Source: Seiridium cupressi
Lineage: Eukaryota; Ascomycota; Sordariomycetes; Amphisphaeriales; Sporocadaceae
Assembly: GCA_036674765.1 (NCBI GenBank)
Contig: JARVKI010000014.1
Coordinates: 434,001-498,000 of the forward strand
Direction of reading: 5' to 3'
DNA length: 64,000 nucleotides
The translations under genes were made by a program, and so were the position numbers. The number at the start of each line of letters is the position of its first letter. Position 1 is the stretch's first letter. The notes under the pieces are model-generated. The model saw nothing but the letters and a program-made list of their open reading frames with translations, was not told the origin of the DNA and ran no database searches. This document shows, piece by piece, positions 45,159 through 56,670 of the stretch.

Positions 45159-46888
45159 ATGTCTAAGACCTTCTCCCGCGACGAGGTCGCCAAGCACACT
45201 TCCGAAGACGACGTCTGGTTCATCGTCGACAGCAAGGTCTACGATGTCTCCGATTTCCTCGACGCCCACCCTGGTGGTGAGGCCGTCCTGCGCCAGGTAG
45301 CAGGAACGGATGCCACCGTCGCCTTCTACAATCTCCACCGTCACGAAGTCCTTACAAAGTACGAGGATCTGGCCGTTGGAACGATCCAGGGCGAGAAGCC
45401 GTCGGTCATCACTCCACAACCCGGCGACTTGAGCACCGTACCTTATGGTGAACCTCTTTGGCTGTCGCCAGTGTTCAAGAGCCCGTACTACAACGAATCA
45501 CACCACCGTCTACGAAAAGCGATGCGCATCTTCCAGGACAAGTACATCACGCCCGAGGGACAGGCGAGGGAGGCCGACGGAAAGTACATCTCTCAAGAGT
45601 TGATCGATCGTATGTCCAAGGCCGGCATCCTGCACATGCGCCTTGGCCCAGGCAAACACCTCCACGGTGTCGACCTGTTGGGCGGCGCTATCAAGGGTGA
45701 AGAATATGACTATTTCCACGACCTCATCATGGGCCAAGAGGGTTCAAGAGCGAATGTTCGAGGTTTCCAGGATGGCAACATGGCCGGCATGGTCATCGGC
45801 CTGCCCTGTGTTATGAACTACATGAAGGATGAAAAGCGGAAGAAGGCCATCATGGACGAAGTCTTTAGCGGCAAGAAGAAGATGTGTCTTGCCATCACAG
45901 AGGCGTTCGCTGGGTCTGACGTTGCTGGTTTGCGGACAACGGCTGTGAAAACTCCTGACGGGAAGCACTACATTGTCAATGGCACGAAGAAGTGGATTAC
46001 CAACGGTGTTTTCTCCGATTACTTCGTCACTGGTGTCAAGACCGACAAGGGTCTGAGTGTCCTACTAATTGAACGTGGTGAGGGTATTGAGACGAAGCTG
46101 ATCAAGGTGAGTCAAAATCCGGGCCCATCTGACATAGGTCATGTTTTACCAGGTTAGAATTGGTGTAACACGAGTCCATGGCTTTCGAGAGCCAGTACAG
46201 AAGTCGCATGAGTCGTTGGAGTCTTTGCTAACTCCCGTTTCTTCTAGACTTCCTACTCTACTGTAGCCGGCACGACTTATATCACGTACGACAACGTCAA
46301 GGTACCGGTCGAAAACCTCCTCGGTGAAGAGAACAAGGGTATTTATGTTATCCTCTCCAATTTCAACCACGAGCGGTGGACCATGACTTGTAAGCCTCAT
46401 TGAAAGCTCAGACTTGAACCCTGAGTACTGATATCTTGTTAGGCGGCACTGTACGAAACATGAGAACTGTTGTTGAGGAGTGTCTGAAGTGGGCTCATCA
46501 GCGCGTCGTCTTCGGCAAGCGCCTCATCGACCAGCCAGTCATTCGCCTGAAGCTGGCCAAGATGATCGCGTTGGTCGAATCGCACCAATCCTGGTTGGAG
46601 ACCATCACATATCAGATGTGCAACATGCCTTACAAGCAGCAGTCACGGCATCTAGGCGGCCCTATCGGTCTTTTGAAGATGTCCGCTACGAGGGCGGCCC
46701 ACGAGATTGCGGATGAATCCGTGCAGATCTTTGGTGGTCGAGGCCTCACTCAGTCCGGTATGGGACGAGTCATTGAGATGTTCCATCGTACATACAAATT
46801 CGATGCCATCTTGGGTGGTGCTGAAGAAGTTCTTGGTGATCTGGGTGTAAGGCAGGCTATGAAAGAGATGCCCAACGCCAAGTTATAG
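45159..46888 (+). CDS. Cytochrome b5-acyl-CoA dehydrogenase fusion
   Basis: Three exons (45159-46106, 46248-46389, 46443-46888), 511 residues. Residues 1-80 are a cytochrome b5 domain: DDVWFIVDSKVYDVSDFLDAHPGG with haem ligand His37, and a second His in FYNLHRHEV (His60 or His62). From about residue 105 it is an acyl-CoA dehydrogenase: helical N-domain, then the FAD/substrate-binding beta domain (LAITEAFAGSDVAGLRTTAV, IVNGTKKWITNG), and the C-terminal helical domain (FGKRLIDQPVIRLKLAKM, GGRGLTQSGMGRVIEMFHRTYKFDAILGGAEEVL). No mitochondrial presequence or PTS1 (ends NAKL) is seen. The fusion suggests that electrons from the flavin pass to, or come from, a b5 haem on the same chain instead of ETF. 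Such fusions are known in fungi; the acyl substrate is unknown. Confidence 0.93.
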
Positions 46889-47559
46889 ACTTGTATAATA
46901 TTATTTGCACCAGGAACTACAACGAATTTAAAGGGCAAAATGGTTGATCCTATTCAAGAACCAGGAAAGCCTATTACGACCGCTGTCGTAATTTATCAAT
47001 GATCCTATAAGGTCTTTTATTTCTTACTCTAGGTCCGTCTTACGTCGGCCTGCCTTACCTCGATACTCCGAGCTACAGTTGCTCATGTAGGCGAAACATG
47101 GGTCATTGCCGCGGTGCTCGGATTTGAGCGCCAGTTGAACGGCTGTAGATGACAGGGTGTGCATTGTGCAAGGAGAGATTAAGCTAGATTGTCAGAGTCT
47201 GAAGCCATGTGCGCAGTTTGAATTGTATGGGGCGGCTGGCTGGAATGTCTAGGCTAAGCCGCCGTATAGATTGCGGTAGACGGAACAATATACGCATGTA
47301 ACGATCCATCATAAATCATACAACCAAGGGCATTCATGAGGTGCACGTAAGATGTCTCAATTAAAACCCTACCTTAGTCAATAAGATGATAACTTCAGTC
47401 TTGGAAACAGCATGTTGTGTCAGCCCTCGTTGTTGCCGCCATGGAATCACACGACCTCGAGTCACATATACTGCACTTGGATCAACAGGGGGCAGATGAG
47501 TTCAATTATTCTGCAGAGATAAAAGGACTACTACGCAACAATCAGCCCAGATTACTATG
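46889..47559. other. Intergenic between convergent genes
   Basis: Spacer between the acyl-CoA dehydrogenase gene (+) and the HET-domain gene (-). No feature recognised. Confidence 0.5.
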
Positions 47560-49731
47560 TCATGCAAGACGAATTCCGTCCATCCTCTTCAGTAAACGTC
47601 CACGCTCAAAATCCTGCGCAATGCCTCTGTAGATAGCAGCGCCGATCCTGTATGCTAGGCTGTGAGCCCATCGTATCAAGAGGAAGAAACACTCGCTATC
47701 GTACTCAGCTAGGAGCAAGCATTGGATCTCCTCAGTCTTTGTGTCTTGATATAGAGTATTGTGATCTTGAAAATCCTCTGAAAGCATCCATTTCATGTTG
47801 TCCTTGTCTCTGTTTCCCCGTGCCCAAGGCGATCCGGAAACATATGGTACACCCGACTCGCATGATATGGTCAGCGGTTCAAGGACGAAGCCATCGAATG
47901 TTAAACACGGGTGTTTTTCCAGATCTTTGGGTGCTTCACTTTCAGCAGGCATATCCAACGACCGGACGGCTTGCCCCTGCTCATGCGTTGCCTTGATATT
48001 ATTGATACGACAAGACAACACTCGTGGCCGTTTCGATGTGTGATCATCTTCATGTGGGGAGTACCAAAATTGCGGCTTATCTGCCCAACCGGCCCAAGCC
48101 CACGACGGGAATCCGTGTTTTAGCCTAACGCCGGAGGCCATGTGAAACCAGCATAACGACCTCGCCAAGCTCCTCGCAGTCGATGACCAACGATGAACTG
48201 TCCGGGTGTCTTTCAACTCCCATCCGCCGTCGTATGGTATGCCCCAGAGATACAACTGCTCGGTCTCCCTCGACAGATGGCTCATGGTTCCCGCGAATGC
48301 TCTGAGGCTATCTGACTCATATGATAGCTGCCTCGATGCATAATTTCCGGTACGCACATAAGTTTACAAGGCATTTGAGTCGGGTCCTTTATTGTGATAT
48401 TTGTTGAATGATTCGAATTCGGCTTGTCCGGCTCTTCCTGAGAAAAAACCAGAGCGCATGAATCCCATGAAGGCCGTCTGATCGTGCCTGTGTAACATGT
48501 CAAGTGAAAGTTGGACAGTTTCACAACAATTCATTTGATTGCATTCAAAATAGACCACAGTGTCGGCGAAAGCAACCCGGCGCCGTGACAGGACTGCTTC
48601 CTGATAAGTCCACCCTCGAGTAGACCACTTCGCGTCCTCGATAGCATTTCTGGGGTCTCCCATGGTTGATATAAGCTGCAAATCCTCGACATGTGCTTGT
48701 GGCTGTGCGACACGCACGGTAGAGCGAACTCCTGGGAGGTCATCTGCTTGGTCCTCCCCAGCGGCGGCAATTATCGTGACGTCTGCTCGGGCGTAGATGG
48801 AGTCCATTCGACTGATTTGATGATGCTTCTGTTCGAGGTCATCCTGATCGATGCAGTACTGGTCGATCCATAAATATTGGAAGCCCAACTTCTTAGTGAC
48901 CTCGATGGCATCCTCCAACGATTGTGGCAGCTTCGATGCCAGTAAAAGTTTTTCGCCTGTCTCGCTGATTGATTGCTGACGAGTTCGTTCTTCTCGAGAA
49001 CCCCATGCATAGCTAAGGGCGCAATATTGATCCGAGGCTCTTGCTTCAACAATCCTACGTTTGGCGCAGTCGATAAGCTGCAGCCCCGGAACCAGTGGAC
49101 TCGACGTTGCACATACGCCGGTGTGATGAGTTCGACAATAAGTTATCCATGAGCGGATCGATTCGTAATCGACAGTCATGCCTCGCACCTTGCCGCAAAA
49201 TGCAAGGTCTACCGGTATGCATGCTTCTGCTCGGAGAATATGCCCGCTGCGTGAGGAATGGGAGCCAAGGTCAGCGAGTGTTTCTGGAGATATGGGAGCA
49301 GTCGATTTACCGGGAAGAACAGCAAGACAGACGCAGTCTTTTGTCGTAATCTTCCCAGGCATCTTGCTGATACCCATGCCACAATATTCGCGAAAGAACG
49401 AGAATGCGCGAAGGGGATACTCGGATGTACCAGGAACACCAGGGCATCGCATAGCGTATAGGAATCGACAAACATTACACGTGCTACTCGGACTGTGTCT
49501 GTCGCGCAAGTCGACGATGGCAAGTCCAACGCGAGTCAGTGAGGCAGCATTAATATCAAATATAGAAGAAAAGTTGATGCTGCTGCAACTCTTGCAGACA
49601 ACACTTTCCGAGAATTTCATTCTTTTGGAGTCCGTACTTGGCTTGGCGGACCCGGAGTTCTCTTCCAAGTAGATCCGAGGGTCGTTTCGGTACTCTATCG
49701 CCATGCAGTGCTGGTGCTCGTTCTGACTCAT
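47560..49731 (-). pseudogene. HET-domain (heterokaryon incompatibility) protein interrupted by an in-frame TAA
   Basis: Reading from ATG 49731, a long open frame shows an N-terminal Cys-containing region (VCKSCSSINFS, STCNVCRFL). The HET core follows: QYCALSYAWGS, LPQSLEDAIEVTKKLGFQYLWIDQYCIDQDD, IYARADVTIIAAAGED and RGWTYQEAVLSRRRVAF. After KGPDSNAL comes TAA at 48364-48366. The same frame then continues for about 270 codons (ASRQLSYESDSLRAFAGTMS ... YLWGIPYDGGW ... GFPSWAWAGW), which is exactly the usual C-terminal half of HET proteins. Total 724 codons. The only splice solution I see would be a 36-bp intron (GTAAAC ... ATCGAG), too short to be likely. HET proteins control self/non-self recognition and cell death at hyphal fusion. 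The gene is probably disabled in this strain. An upstream ATG at 49870 is in another frame. Confidence 0.8.
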
Positions 49732-50643
49732 TGTCACTAGTAGAGCTGATTGATATGACTGACGCAGTATCGCTTGGAGAGCTCGAGGATATTACATTTA
49801 CATCGTCATGAGTGACTGAGTGCACCGGGTCTCGCGTCTTTCGCCGCGCCCGGCTTAAGTTGCTGGCCATTTGAATGCAAGCAAGATATGGCGCATGCTC
49901 AATATGCTCTGACTAATGAAGGTGCTTGTCGTGACGGCTGTTTCGATGTTTCGGATGGGTTTAAATGACCGAGGAAAGGACGCCCTTCAACGAAACTTGT
50001 TTGGCTTGCGCATCGACCGCTGACTGCTGCGGTCTTGCATAACGGGATCGGGATTGGATGAAAACAACGACCCAAATGTGGATACTTAACAATGAGCAAG
50101 GCGCAGTCATGATATTACCAGTTTTTAATGTGACTTGATCTAAGGTAGGATGGAATATATCAAATTTGAATGTATTGGCCAACAGCTCTAGTGAACACAT
50201 GGACCGGGGCACACCGCAGCTGGATTTCACCTGTTTCGGCCAAGGCCAAAACATCAAGGCTTCAACTTAGTTTTGATACAATAAGAATGATTTTTCGGAT
50301 CGTCGTAGGTATCAACCCTTGGAAAGGCTATATCGAATCAACGTTAACTGGAGCTCCTGGTTTCTTTTCTTTTCTCCTTCCACTTTCTTGATGGAGAACT
50401 GCGAAGCTCTAGACTGTTGAAAGACCGTTTACTTGGACTAGGCGTAAAACTATACTTGGCTCAAGTCTGTGGCTATTGTGGATATTTCTAAGTATTATCT
50501 CACTAAGCGGTTCTGTATCGCGAACCCATGAGGTGAGTGGCCCAGACACCTCCAAGACCAGTTCCGTCTCCGGCGCCCCTATAGTCGAAGACGAATTTTC
50601 ACGTCACTTATTCTGCTCAGAATGACTCCCATCAACTTATTGG
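49732..50643. other. Intergenic
   Basis: Upstream region of the HET gene and 3' flank of the deaminase-like gene. The stretch 49870-49732 is open on the minus strand in a frame different from the HET frame (Ser/Asp-rich); it may be a leader ORF or a mis-joined first exon. Confidence 0.45.
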
Positions 50644-51783
50644 TCACAGCGCATCTACATCTCTCCTCGAGCTTGCCGTGACGTTGGAGCAGGTAGTACC
50701 GCCCCTCGTCGCACTAGGAATTCGGAAGCACCCATTCGGACACGGGGCGCTGGGATCATACTGCCACAAGAACAACGGATCTGTCTCGTTGGTCAGGATC
50801 TGCCCCAGCATGACCGTCTGATAACCTGGCAACTGCCTGGATTGTTGGAATACATCATACTGATCATGGGGATGTCAGCGGCTGCTTGACGAACGTGAAA
50901 GAGAATAGCAAAGAGAGTGTACTAGGAGGGCTGCTTACACTGCTCAGAGTCATGACGCCCCAGCCGACGTTGTAGTTATGTTGGATGGTAGTTCCGTATA
51001 TGTACTCTGCAGGGCTGAAGTCAGCAATCACGCACCGATAAACACCAGTCTTCGCTCACAGGGCCCTTCTTACCTTTGAAGCCAGACCAACGAATAGCAC
51101 TGGCGCACTGTGTCGAAAGCTGTCAGTCTTTCTTTTCTTATGTCACTGATAGCGCGTGTTTTCATACCATCGGACACGACTCAGCGTTCGTGTATAGAGA
51201 CAGCTCGCCCCATGCTGCATATATCTCTCTGAACAAAGTCAGCATCCCATTGTTTCCGGTCACATTTTGTTCCGACGTCTCAGGAACTTACGTCGCTGTC
51301 ATGCCCTTCTCAACAAACTTAGCGGTACACGCGTTGATTGCCGAAATCTCTCCATGGACTAGAGCTACCCGTTAGCTGACTCTTTCAAATTCCGGAATGC
51401 CGGGAAACTCACTGGTCGGGTCACCGGTCCGGAAGTTGGCACCTTCGCAGACGACCTCATCGGCCGTGTGGTTGACGATGATGGTGCCGTAGGCCGCAAA
51501 GGGACATCTATCTCATCTCAGCGGTCTGGGTATGCACCTTTGCAAGACCAACTTACGGGCCGCTCTGAGCATATAGTGCCTCATTTGCCTACAGTTACGT
51601 TAACCCACTGTCCAATTAGTCGTTTTTAGATATCTCCACCTTTCGCATGTATTCGATACGTTTTGCTGGGGGGATCTGATTGACCACCAATCCGGACATG
51701 TCTTGGTCGTCATTAGGAATGGTGAAATGAGCGACACAAGAGGCAACTATGCCTAAGGCCGATAATATCCTTGAAATAGTCAT
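50644..51783 (-). CDS. Secreted cytidine/guanine deaminase-fold protein
   Basis: Eight short exons assemble in phase from ATG 51783 to TGA 50644-50646, giving 238 residues. Exon 1 begins MTISRILSALGIVASCVAHF, a signal peptide. The following fold reads CPFAAYGTIIVN, DEVVCEGANFRTGDPTIHGEISAINAC, LYTNAESCPMCASAIRWSGF and EYIYGT. This is the zinc signature of the CMP/dCMP, TadA and guanine deaminase superfamily: His92-x-Glu94 (HGE in place of HAE) and Cys131-x-x-Cys134 (SCPMC in place of PCPMC). The order and spacing are closest to guanine deaminase/TadA-like enzymes. The C-terminal extension has Cys207, Cys211 and Cys224 and N-glycosylation sequons (NETD, NVTA), consistent with secretion. Substrate unknown; a secreted nucleobase/nucleoside scavenging enzyme or an effector are both possible. 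Residues from splice-joined codons are inferred. Confidence 0.82.
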
Positions 51784-52489
51784 ATCGTCTGTATTAGACT
51801 GCTGTTGACGTTGAAGTGACGAGCGATTCAATGGCGTGAGTAAATTCAATGGAATAGTCTAGTTTCAACTCAGCTTTTATATGCAAGGCCGGGCTCCGCT
51901 GCCGAAGCCTAGCTACCATCGGAAGCAAGGCCTTCGCATTAAAACTTGGTCTGATGTGACGTTCACCTTCAATACACACGATAAGGACTTTATGATTCCG
52001 AACAACTAGGCCATCCATCCCTAGCCGCATTGCCAAGACTAATAGTACTGAACTCCACTTTGTGGGGGGATTGGACATGTCTCGGCAGCGGTGACGCTTA
52101 TCGTGTCTCTTGTGACTAGGGCGTCTAAGAGGAACCATGCAATCATCTCGGCAAGCCGTCGGACGAGATTTCATAATTGTAATATGCCGGAATGATCTTA
52201 TCTTGAAGGCCAGGTGTGCTACTATACCTCTCTGGGTCTTACATAACCGCAAACACCTCCATAATGTTGTAATGTCTTCAGTGTCCTGCTCAGTATAAAA
52301 TGCGTCACCAAGAAAACAAGATCCATGTTAAATATGATCGTCCAAAACCTCAACGCTCGGTGTAGACCCGGCCTAATGAACCATAAGCAAATGCGAGGCT
52401 TTCAGTCGAACTGTATGATGTATGCACCCCAGCACCATGTCAGTTTATTCTCAACCGACAGGCACGTATTCGACAATGCCAGTGGGGTG
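51784..52489. other. Intergenic
   Basis: Promoter of the deaminase-like gene and 3' flank of the MFS gene. A minus-strand open frame at 52252-51794 has no ATG of its own and no motif; not called. Confidence 0.5.
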
Positions 52490-54673
52490 CTAGCGATTTA
52501 TGTTCTGGTTCTTCACCACAAGAGGAAAACGCCTTCTTCCGTTCACGATCATGTCGTGGTTGGGTTTCTCTAGTGTCCCGGAGATATCGTTGAAGTATTT
52601 TGCCGGGTCGCCTGTTGGATCTGTGATTCGGCGGCTGGCATTGCACTGCTCGCAAACCACCCAGACAATCTTGGGCTTTGCAGTCTCGGATACTTCCGTG
52701 TCTCGAGACGAGTTGCGGTTCTTTTCAATCATTGAGAGCTCGGACGAGAGTGACGTGGCACGGATTGGCGGGAGTTCCGGCTTCGGGCTAGCCATCGTGC
52801 ACTTGCTCGAGATGGTCTCAACATAAGACCAGCGTTTGCTTGGTCGATGATCGGATGTCCTCTCTATATCTTGCTTCGCCCCCTTCTCGGATTTCTGGCC
52901 AGGATAACCTTGTCGCTCAATACGTATGAAGGGTGCTATGGCAAGAGATAAGCTTGCAAAAGCAGTAGTGGCGATGAACGCCTTTGAGTAAGCTAAGATG
53001 AGGTCTTCCCCATGAGAGCGGAACGATGTCCAGATAGCTGTGGTGATGGCTAGTCCTATTGGAAAGCCGAGTCGCATCGCCGTCTGTAGTAGGGAAGCCC
53101 CGAGGGAATGGTTCCCTAGCGGCAGCGTGGCGAGAATATGAAGCTTGATCAAGTCATCAGTCTTCATCTCGACAGTCGTAGGTTCAGGGTTTTACCTACA
53201 GATCCTACGTTCATTGTCCAGTCCATACCGATGGTACTTAATATGAGGGAAGGGAATATTAAAGCGAAATAATTGGTGTCTTGCTGCAGGAATATCAAAA
53301 GGACATTGCTGCAAACGGAACAGAATGCGGCCACGACGAGTAACATCGTCCCTGAAATGCGGTACATAACGAGACCGACCAATGGACTGAAACACAGGCC
53401 CATTAGAGCTTGGGGCAAGAGTCGAACAGCCACATCAAATGGTTGCAGGCTTTGAATTTCCCGCAAAAATATGGCCATCCAGAATATGGTGGGATAATAT
53501 GCCATTGCTGATGTGAGCGCCAACAAATTGACCTATCCGATTGATATTAGACGTGCGACAGCTTGCTTGCGGAACCAACATACCAATACGACACTGCTGC
53601 TCTCCTAGGCAACTGGTGGGATCATTGGCGTATCGGTCCAGCTCTCCCATATGACAAAGCTTCCCAGGAGGAGTAGCCCGAGAATCAATAACACTACCAC
53701 TTTAGGTGTCTTCCAAGGTTGTGAACCGTCGGGCCCGATCGTCAAGGAGACCGTGAACAACAAGATACCAGCAAACAGAAGGAAAAGTCCTGTCCAATCG
53801 AAACTCCGCAGAGCCGTTCCGATACCCGTTGCTTTTTTGGAGACAAGGAAAAAAGAATTGGCTGTATTGAAATGCTGGATCTCCTGATGCTTGGGGTCTG
53901 ATCGGGACTCGGAAACGTTTGGGACTATCCACCAGCTGAATATAGTAATCAAGGCATACAAGATGCCCAAGAAGATGAAAGCGGCCTTCCAGGTGAAGGT
54001 TGAAGCAACGCCGCCAGTACCTAGACCACCAATTATTGTTGCGGCAGGGTTTCCCAAGAGGAGTGAGGAGAACACAATGTTTCTGCGGCGAGACGGTTCA
54101 GGGTAAATCGTGCTCAAGAGTCCAACCGCGATCGGAATTGTAGCAGCGCATGTAAGACCGGCCAAGCCGGACATGATGTCGATCACAATGCCACTATTGA
54201 AAAAGGACGTGAAGGCGACGATGAGGGAGAAAGCCGTGAGACTCAAGATCAGGAGGTACTTTCGGGACAGTACAGGGCAGACATCTGCTAGATAGCCGAA
54301 AGGGATGAGGAACGCACCGGTCGTAAGTCTGCAGTGGCATGTCAGTGACATTGCTAACCGAATAGACTTGGGCATCTCACGCAGAAGCGCCGGTGATCCA
54401 AGCTGTTTCAGGCCGATTCAACTCCAAGTCCAAGCTGATATCCGCAACGACCACAAACATAGATCGTTGTAGGAAAACGGACGACGCGGCAGCCAACGCA
54501 ATGACACCGACAAAGAGACACTCGTGGACAATGCCCCCAAGCACTTCTGGACGGCTGCCGGGAGGCAGAGGCACTGGAGCAAATTCGGCGTCATCATTTA
54601 AGCAGATCTCCTCAAGGTCTTCGCGGAATGCCTCGGTGGATGAGTGCCAAGTTTCGTGACTCTCGTGAGCCAT
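52490..54673 (-). pseudogene. MFS drug-type transporter interrupted by an in-frame TAG
   Basis: Multi-exon MFS transporter (DHA2-like, many membrane helices). Exon 1 (54673-about 54378) has a hydrophilic N terminus and the first helix (VGVIALAAASSVFLQRS), followed by ISLDLELNRPETAWITGASA. Exon 2 continues GAFLIPFGYLADVCPVLSRK (motif A region), then a helix series ending WTDTPMIPPVA. There TAG (53605-53607) replaces the conserved Trp of the usual PPxxW. The frame then continues ESSSVVL, a GTATGT intron, and VNLLALTSAMAYYPTIFWMA and further helices. A third join (GTAGGT ... ATCAAG) leads to LPLGNHSLGASLLQ and a long cytoplasmic tail ending NQNINR. Splice phases are preserved across the stop, so the gene was recently functional or the stop is read through. 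Substrate unknown. Confidence 0.8.
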
Positions 54674-55027
54674 TCTAGTGATGGTGGAAGTGTTCGTCTC
54701 TTATCCAAAAACGCCACTAAACGTATCAAAAGCAAGATTCCAAGCGAATGGGTGATTGGTTCATTACGATCATCCAAGAGTTTGGGCGTGTTTAGAAGTC
54801 GATCGAGTTCGCGGTCACCGGAGCCATCATCTAGGACAAGTTGCTCCGATGCCACGTTCCCGGAAAGCACGATCCCTCATAAGGAAAGGGCAACTTGTCA
54901 CGTTCCCACATGCTGTTCAAGGGCGTTCGCTATTGCATAGGTCACAGTAAACCAGACAGCAAGTGCATCTGGCTTGATGATTTCGTCGTCTGGCATAGAG
55001 ACTTATTAGGAGTAAAGTATTATTCTA
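54674..55027. other. Intergenic
   Basis: Short spacer containing the MFS promoter and the 3' flank of MRM2. No feature seen. Confidence 0.5.
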
Positions 55028-56275
55028 TCATTTAGTAATATCGGATAATGATACATCGCCCTTCCTGCGAAGAGCTACAAAATACGCCTCTCTTGATTCC
55101 TGTCACGTAAGTTTGTCAGCGTCAATTCTCGATCACGGTCATTGTTTCCACTCACATTCCTGGACGACTCGGGCTTCTCTCTGGAGACCTTGCCAAACAT
55201 CTTTTTGAGCTTCAGCTCTAGGTCCTTATCCTCCGACCCCTGGTAGAATTTGCACACGAAATGACCCCCTGTCCTGAGCGTGTCGCTGGCGAACTGCAGC
55301 GCGGCGAGGCACAGATCCTAAGGATTGTCAATTAGCGAGTTCCAGCCGGACATGTGACAAGGCTCCCGAACTTACCATGCTACCGGCGTGATCCCGGAAG
55401 CTCATTCCGCTCGTGTTCATCATCCTGCGATAAGGGTTACTCAATGTGTTACTGGAAAATCCGGAGGTTTGGACCCAAGGTTCTGACATGTCGCTCAACA
55501 CCACCTTGCGTTTGATGATTAGCCTCAACTCCTCGTCCCATTTATAACCAGACTGCAGGCGCAACTTACATCCACCAACCGACCAGCATCCTGAAACGGG
55601 TCGTGATCCGCCGTGTCCGCTCTTTCCGTGTCGACATAACTCGGCTTCCCTTTGAGCAGCGCCTCGAACTCTTCCGCATTCAGGATAGAATCTTCATCGT
55701 CACTTTCCGCCGAGCGCTTATACTCGGGTCTCTTGCGCGCAAACTCCTGGAGATACCCTTTGACCACGTTCTGCACAGCAGGGCTGAGGAAGTTTCCCTG
55801 GATGGTTGAAACACCCTTCGGTGGCTGCGCGGGCAGCAGGTCAATACCGACGATCTGACCGTTGGGTTTCGTGCGCTCCTGGGCGACCTGGGACCAAGAA
55901 CCTGGTGCATAGCCCAGGTCGACGACCATTTGACCTTTTCTGAAGAGCTTGTATTTCGAGTCCATCTGCGTGGCTATGAGCTCTGGTTGCAAAACAATAG
56001 GTTACACTGAAAGTGAGAGTCGCGTCAATGAAACATACCTCTAGCAGCTTGAACGCCGCTCGGCTTTTCAGGCCCTGCACCTTGGCCTCGCGAGCAAAGA
56101 AATCATTGCCTTGTCTCTGCTTCCATCGCGAATTGGACGACGAGTAGCGGATACTACTGCTGCATGCCACAACAGAGGGCGCGTGAAGACATCGCGACGA
56201 AGCGCATGCCGCAGATGCAAGTGGTCTCAAAAGCGCTCCATTGAGCGACACTGTCGTCCTAGGCAGTCCCCTCAT
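55028..56275 (-). CDS. MRM2: Mitochondrial 21S rRNA 2'-O-methyltransferase (FtsJ/RrmJ family)
   Basis: S-adenosylmethionine-dependent rRNA ribose methyltransferase of the mitochondrion. The N terminus (MRGLPRTTVSLNGALLRPLA, Arg/Ser-rich) is a mitochondrial presequence. FtsJ core: LKSRAAFKLLE (catalytic Lys), MDSKYKLFRKGQMVVDLGYAPGSWSQVA (SAM motif I), GIDLLP, VVLSDM (catalytic Asp), DLCLAALQFASDTLRTGGHFVCKFYQG (catalytic Lys) and ESREAYFVALRRKG (catalytic Glu). All four residues of the K-D-K-E set are present. The last needs a final intron (GTGAGT ... ACGTGACAG) and shifts the end to TGA 55028-55030 instead of 55075. Five exons in all. An acidic insert (SAESDDEDSILNAEEFEALL) between beta strands is common in fungal Mrm2. 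By family knowledge it modifies the peptidyl-transferase-loop uridine of the large rRNA. Confidence 0.95.
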
Positions 56276-56670
56276 CAACCAATTCGTCTTGAAAGCGTTG
56301 ATTCACGCTTTCCAGTCTTCGTAGAACTCGAGATCAAGTAAAGCACGGCAACTTACGCTGGCTTGCAAGCTTTGATGAGATGCGAGATTGATGCGGTCCT
56401 AGCTTCATTCCTCTAGCGGGGTTTTGCAGGGAGGTGATCGTTGTCCTACATCATTATACCCAAAAATCATCAAGAAGAGCCAGCTGTGAAATGTTGATGT
56501 ATGGGACAAGTTCAATGTGGGTTCAGAAAATTCATTCATATGTATACAAAAGCAATGCAGAAATCACTCCTACAGCCAGTACCACTAGCGTCCCCGATCC
56601 CGCCATAACGCCTACAAATGCATAGTCATTCCGTTTCCAAACTCCAAACAATGATAAGAAATCCAAACGA
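56276..56670. other. Intergenic
   Basis: MRM2 promoter and 3' flank of the coiled-coil nuclear protein gene. No feature seen. Confidence 0.5.

Noticed and set aside
51794..52252. 152-codon minus-strand open frame upstream of the deaminase-like gene
   Set aside because: No ATG start, no motif, overlaps the likely promoter; composition is not coding-like.
47560..54673. Secondary-metabolite cluster around the MFS transporter
   Set aside because: No polyketide synthase, NRPS, terpene cyclase or cluster regulator in the window.
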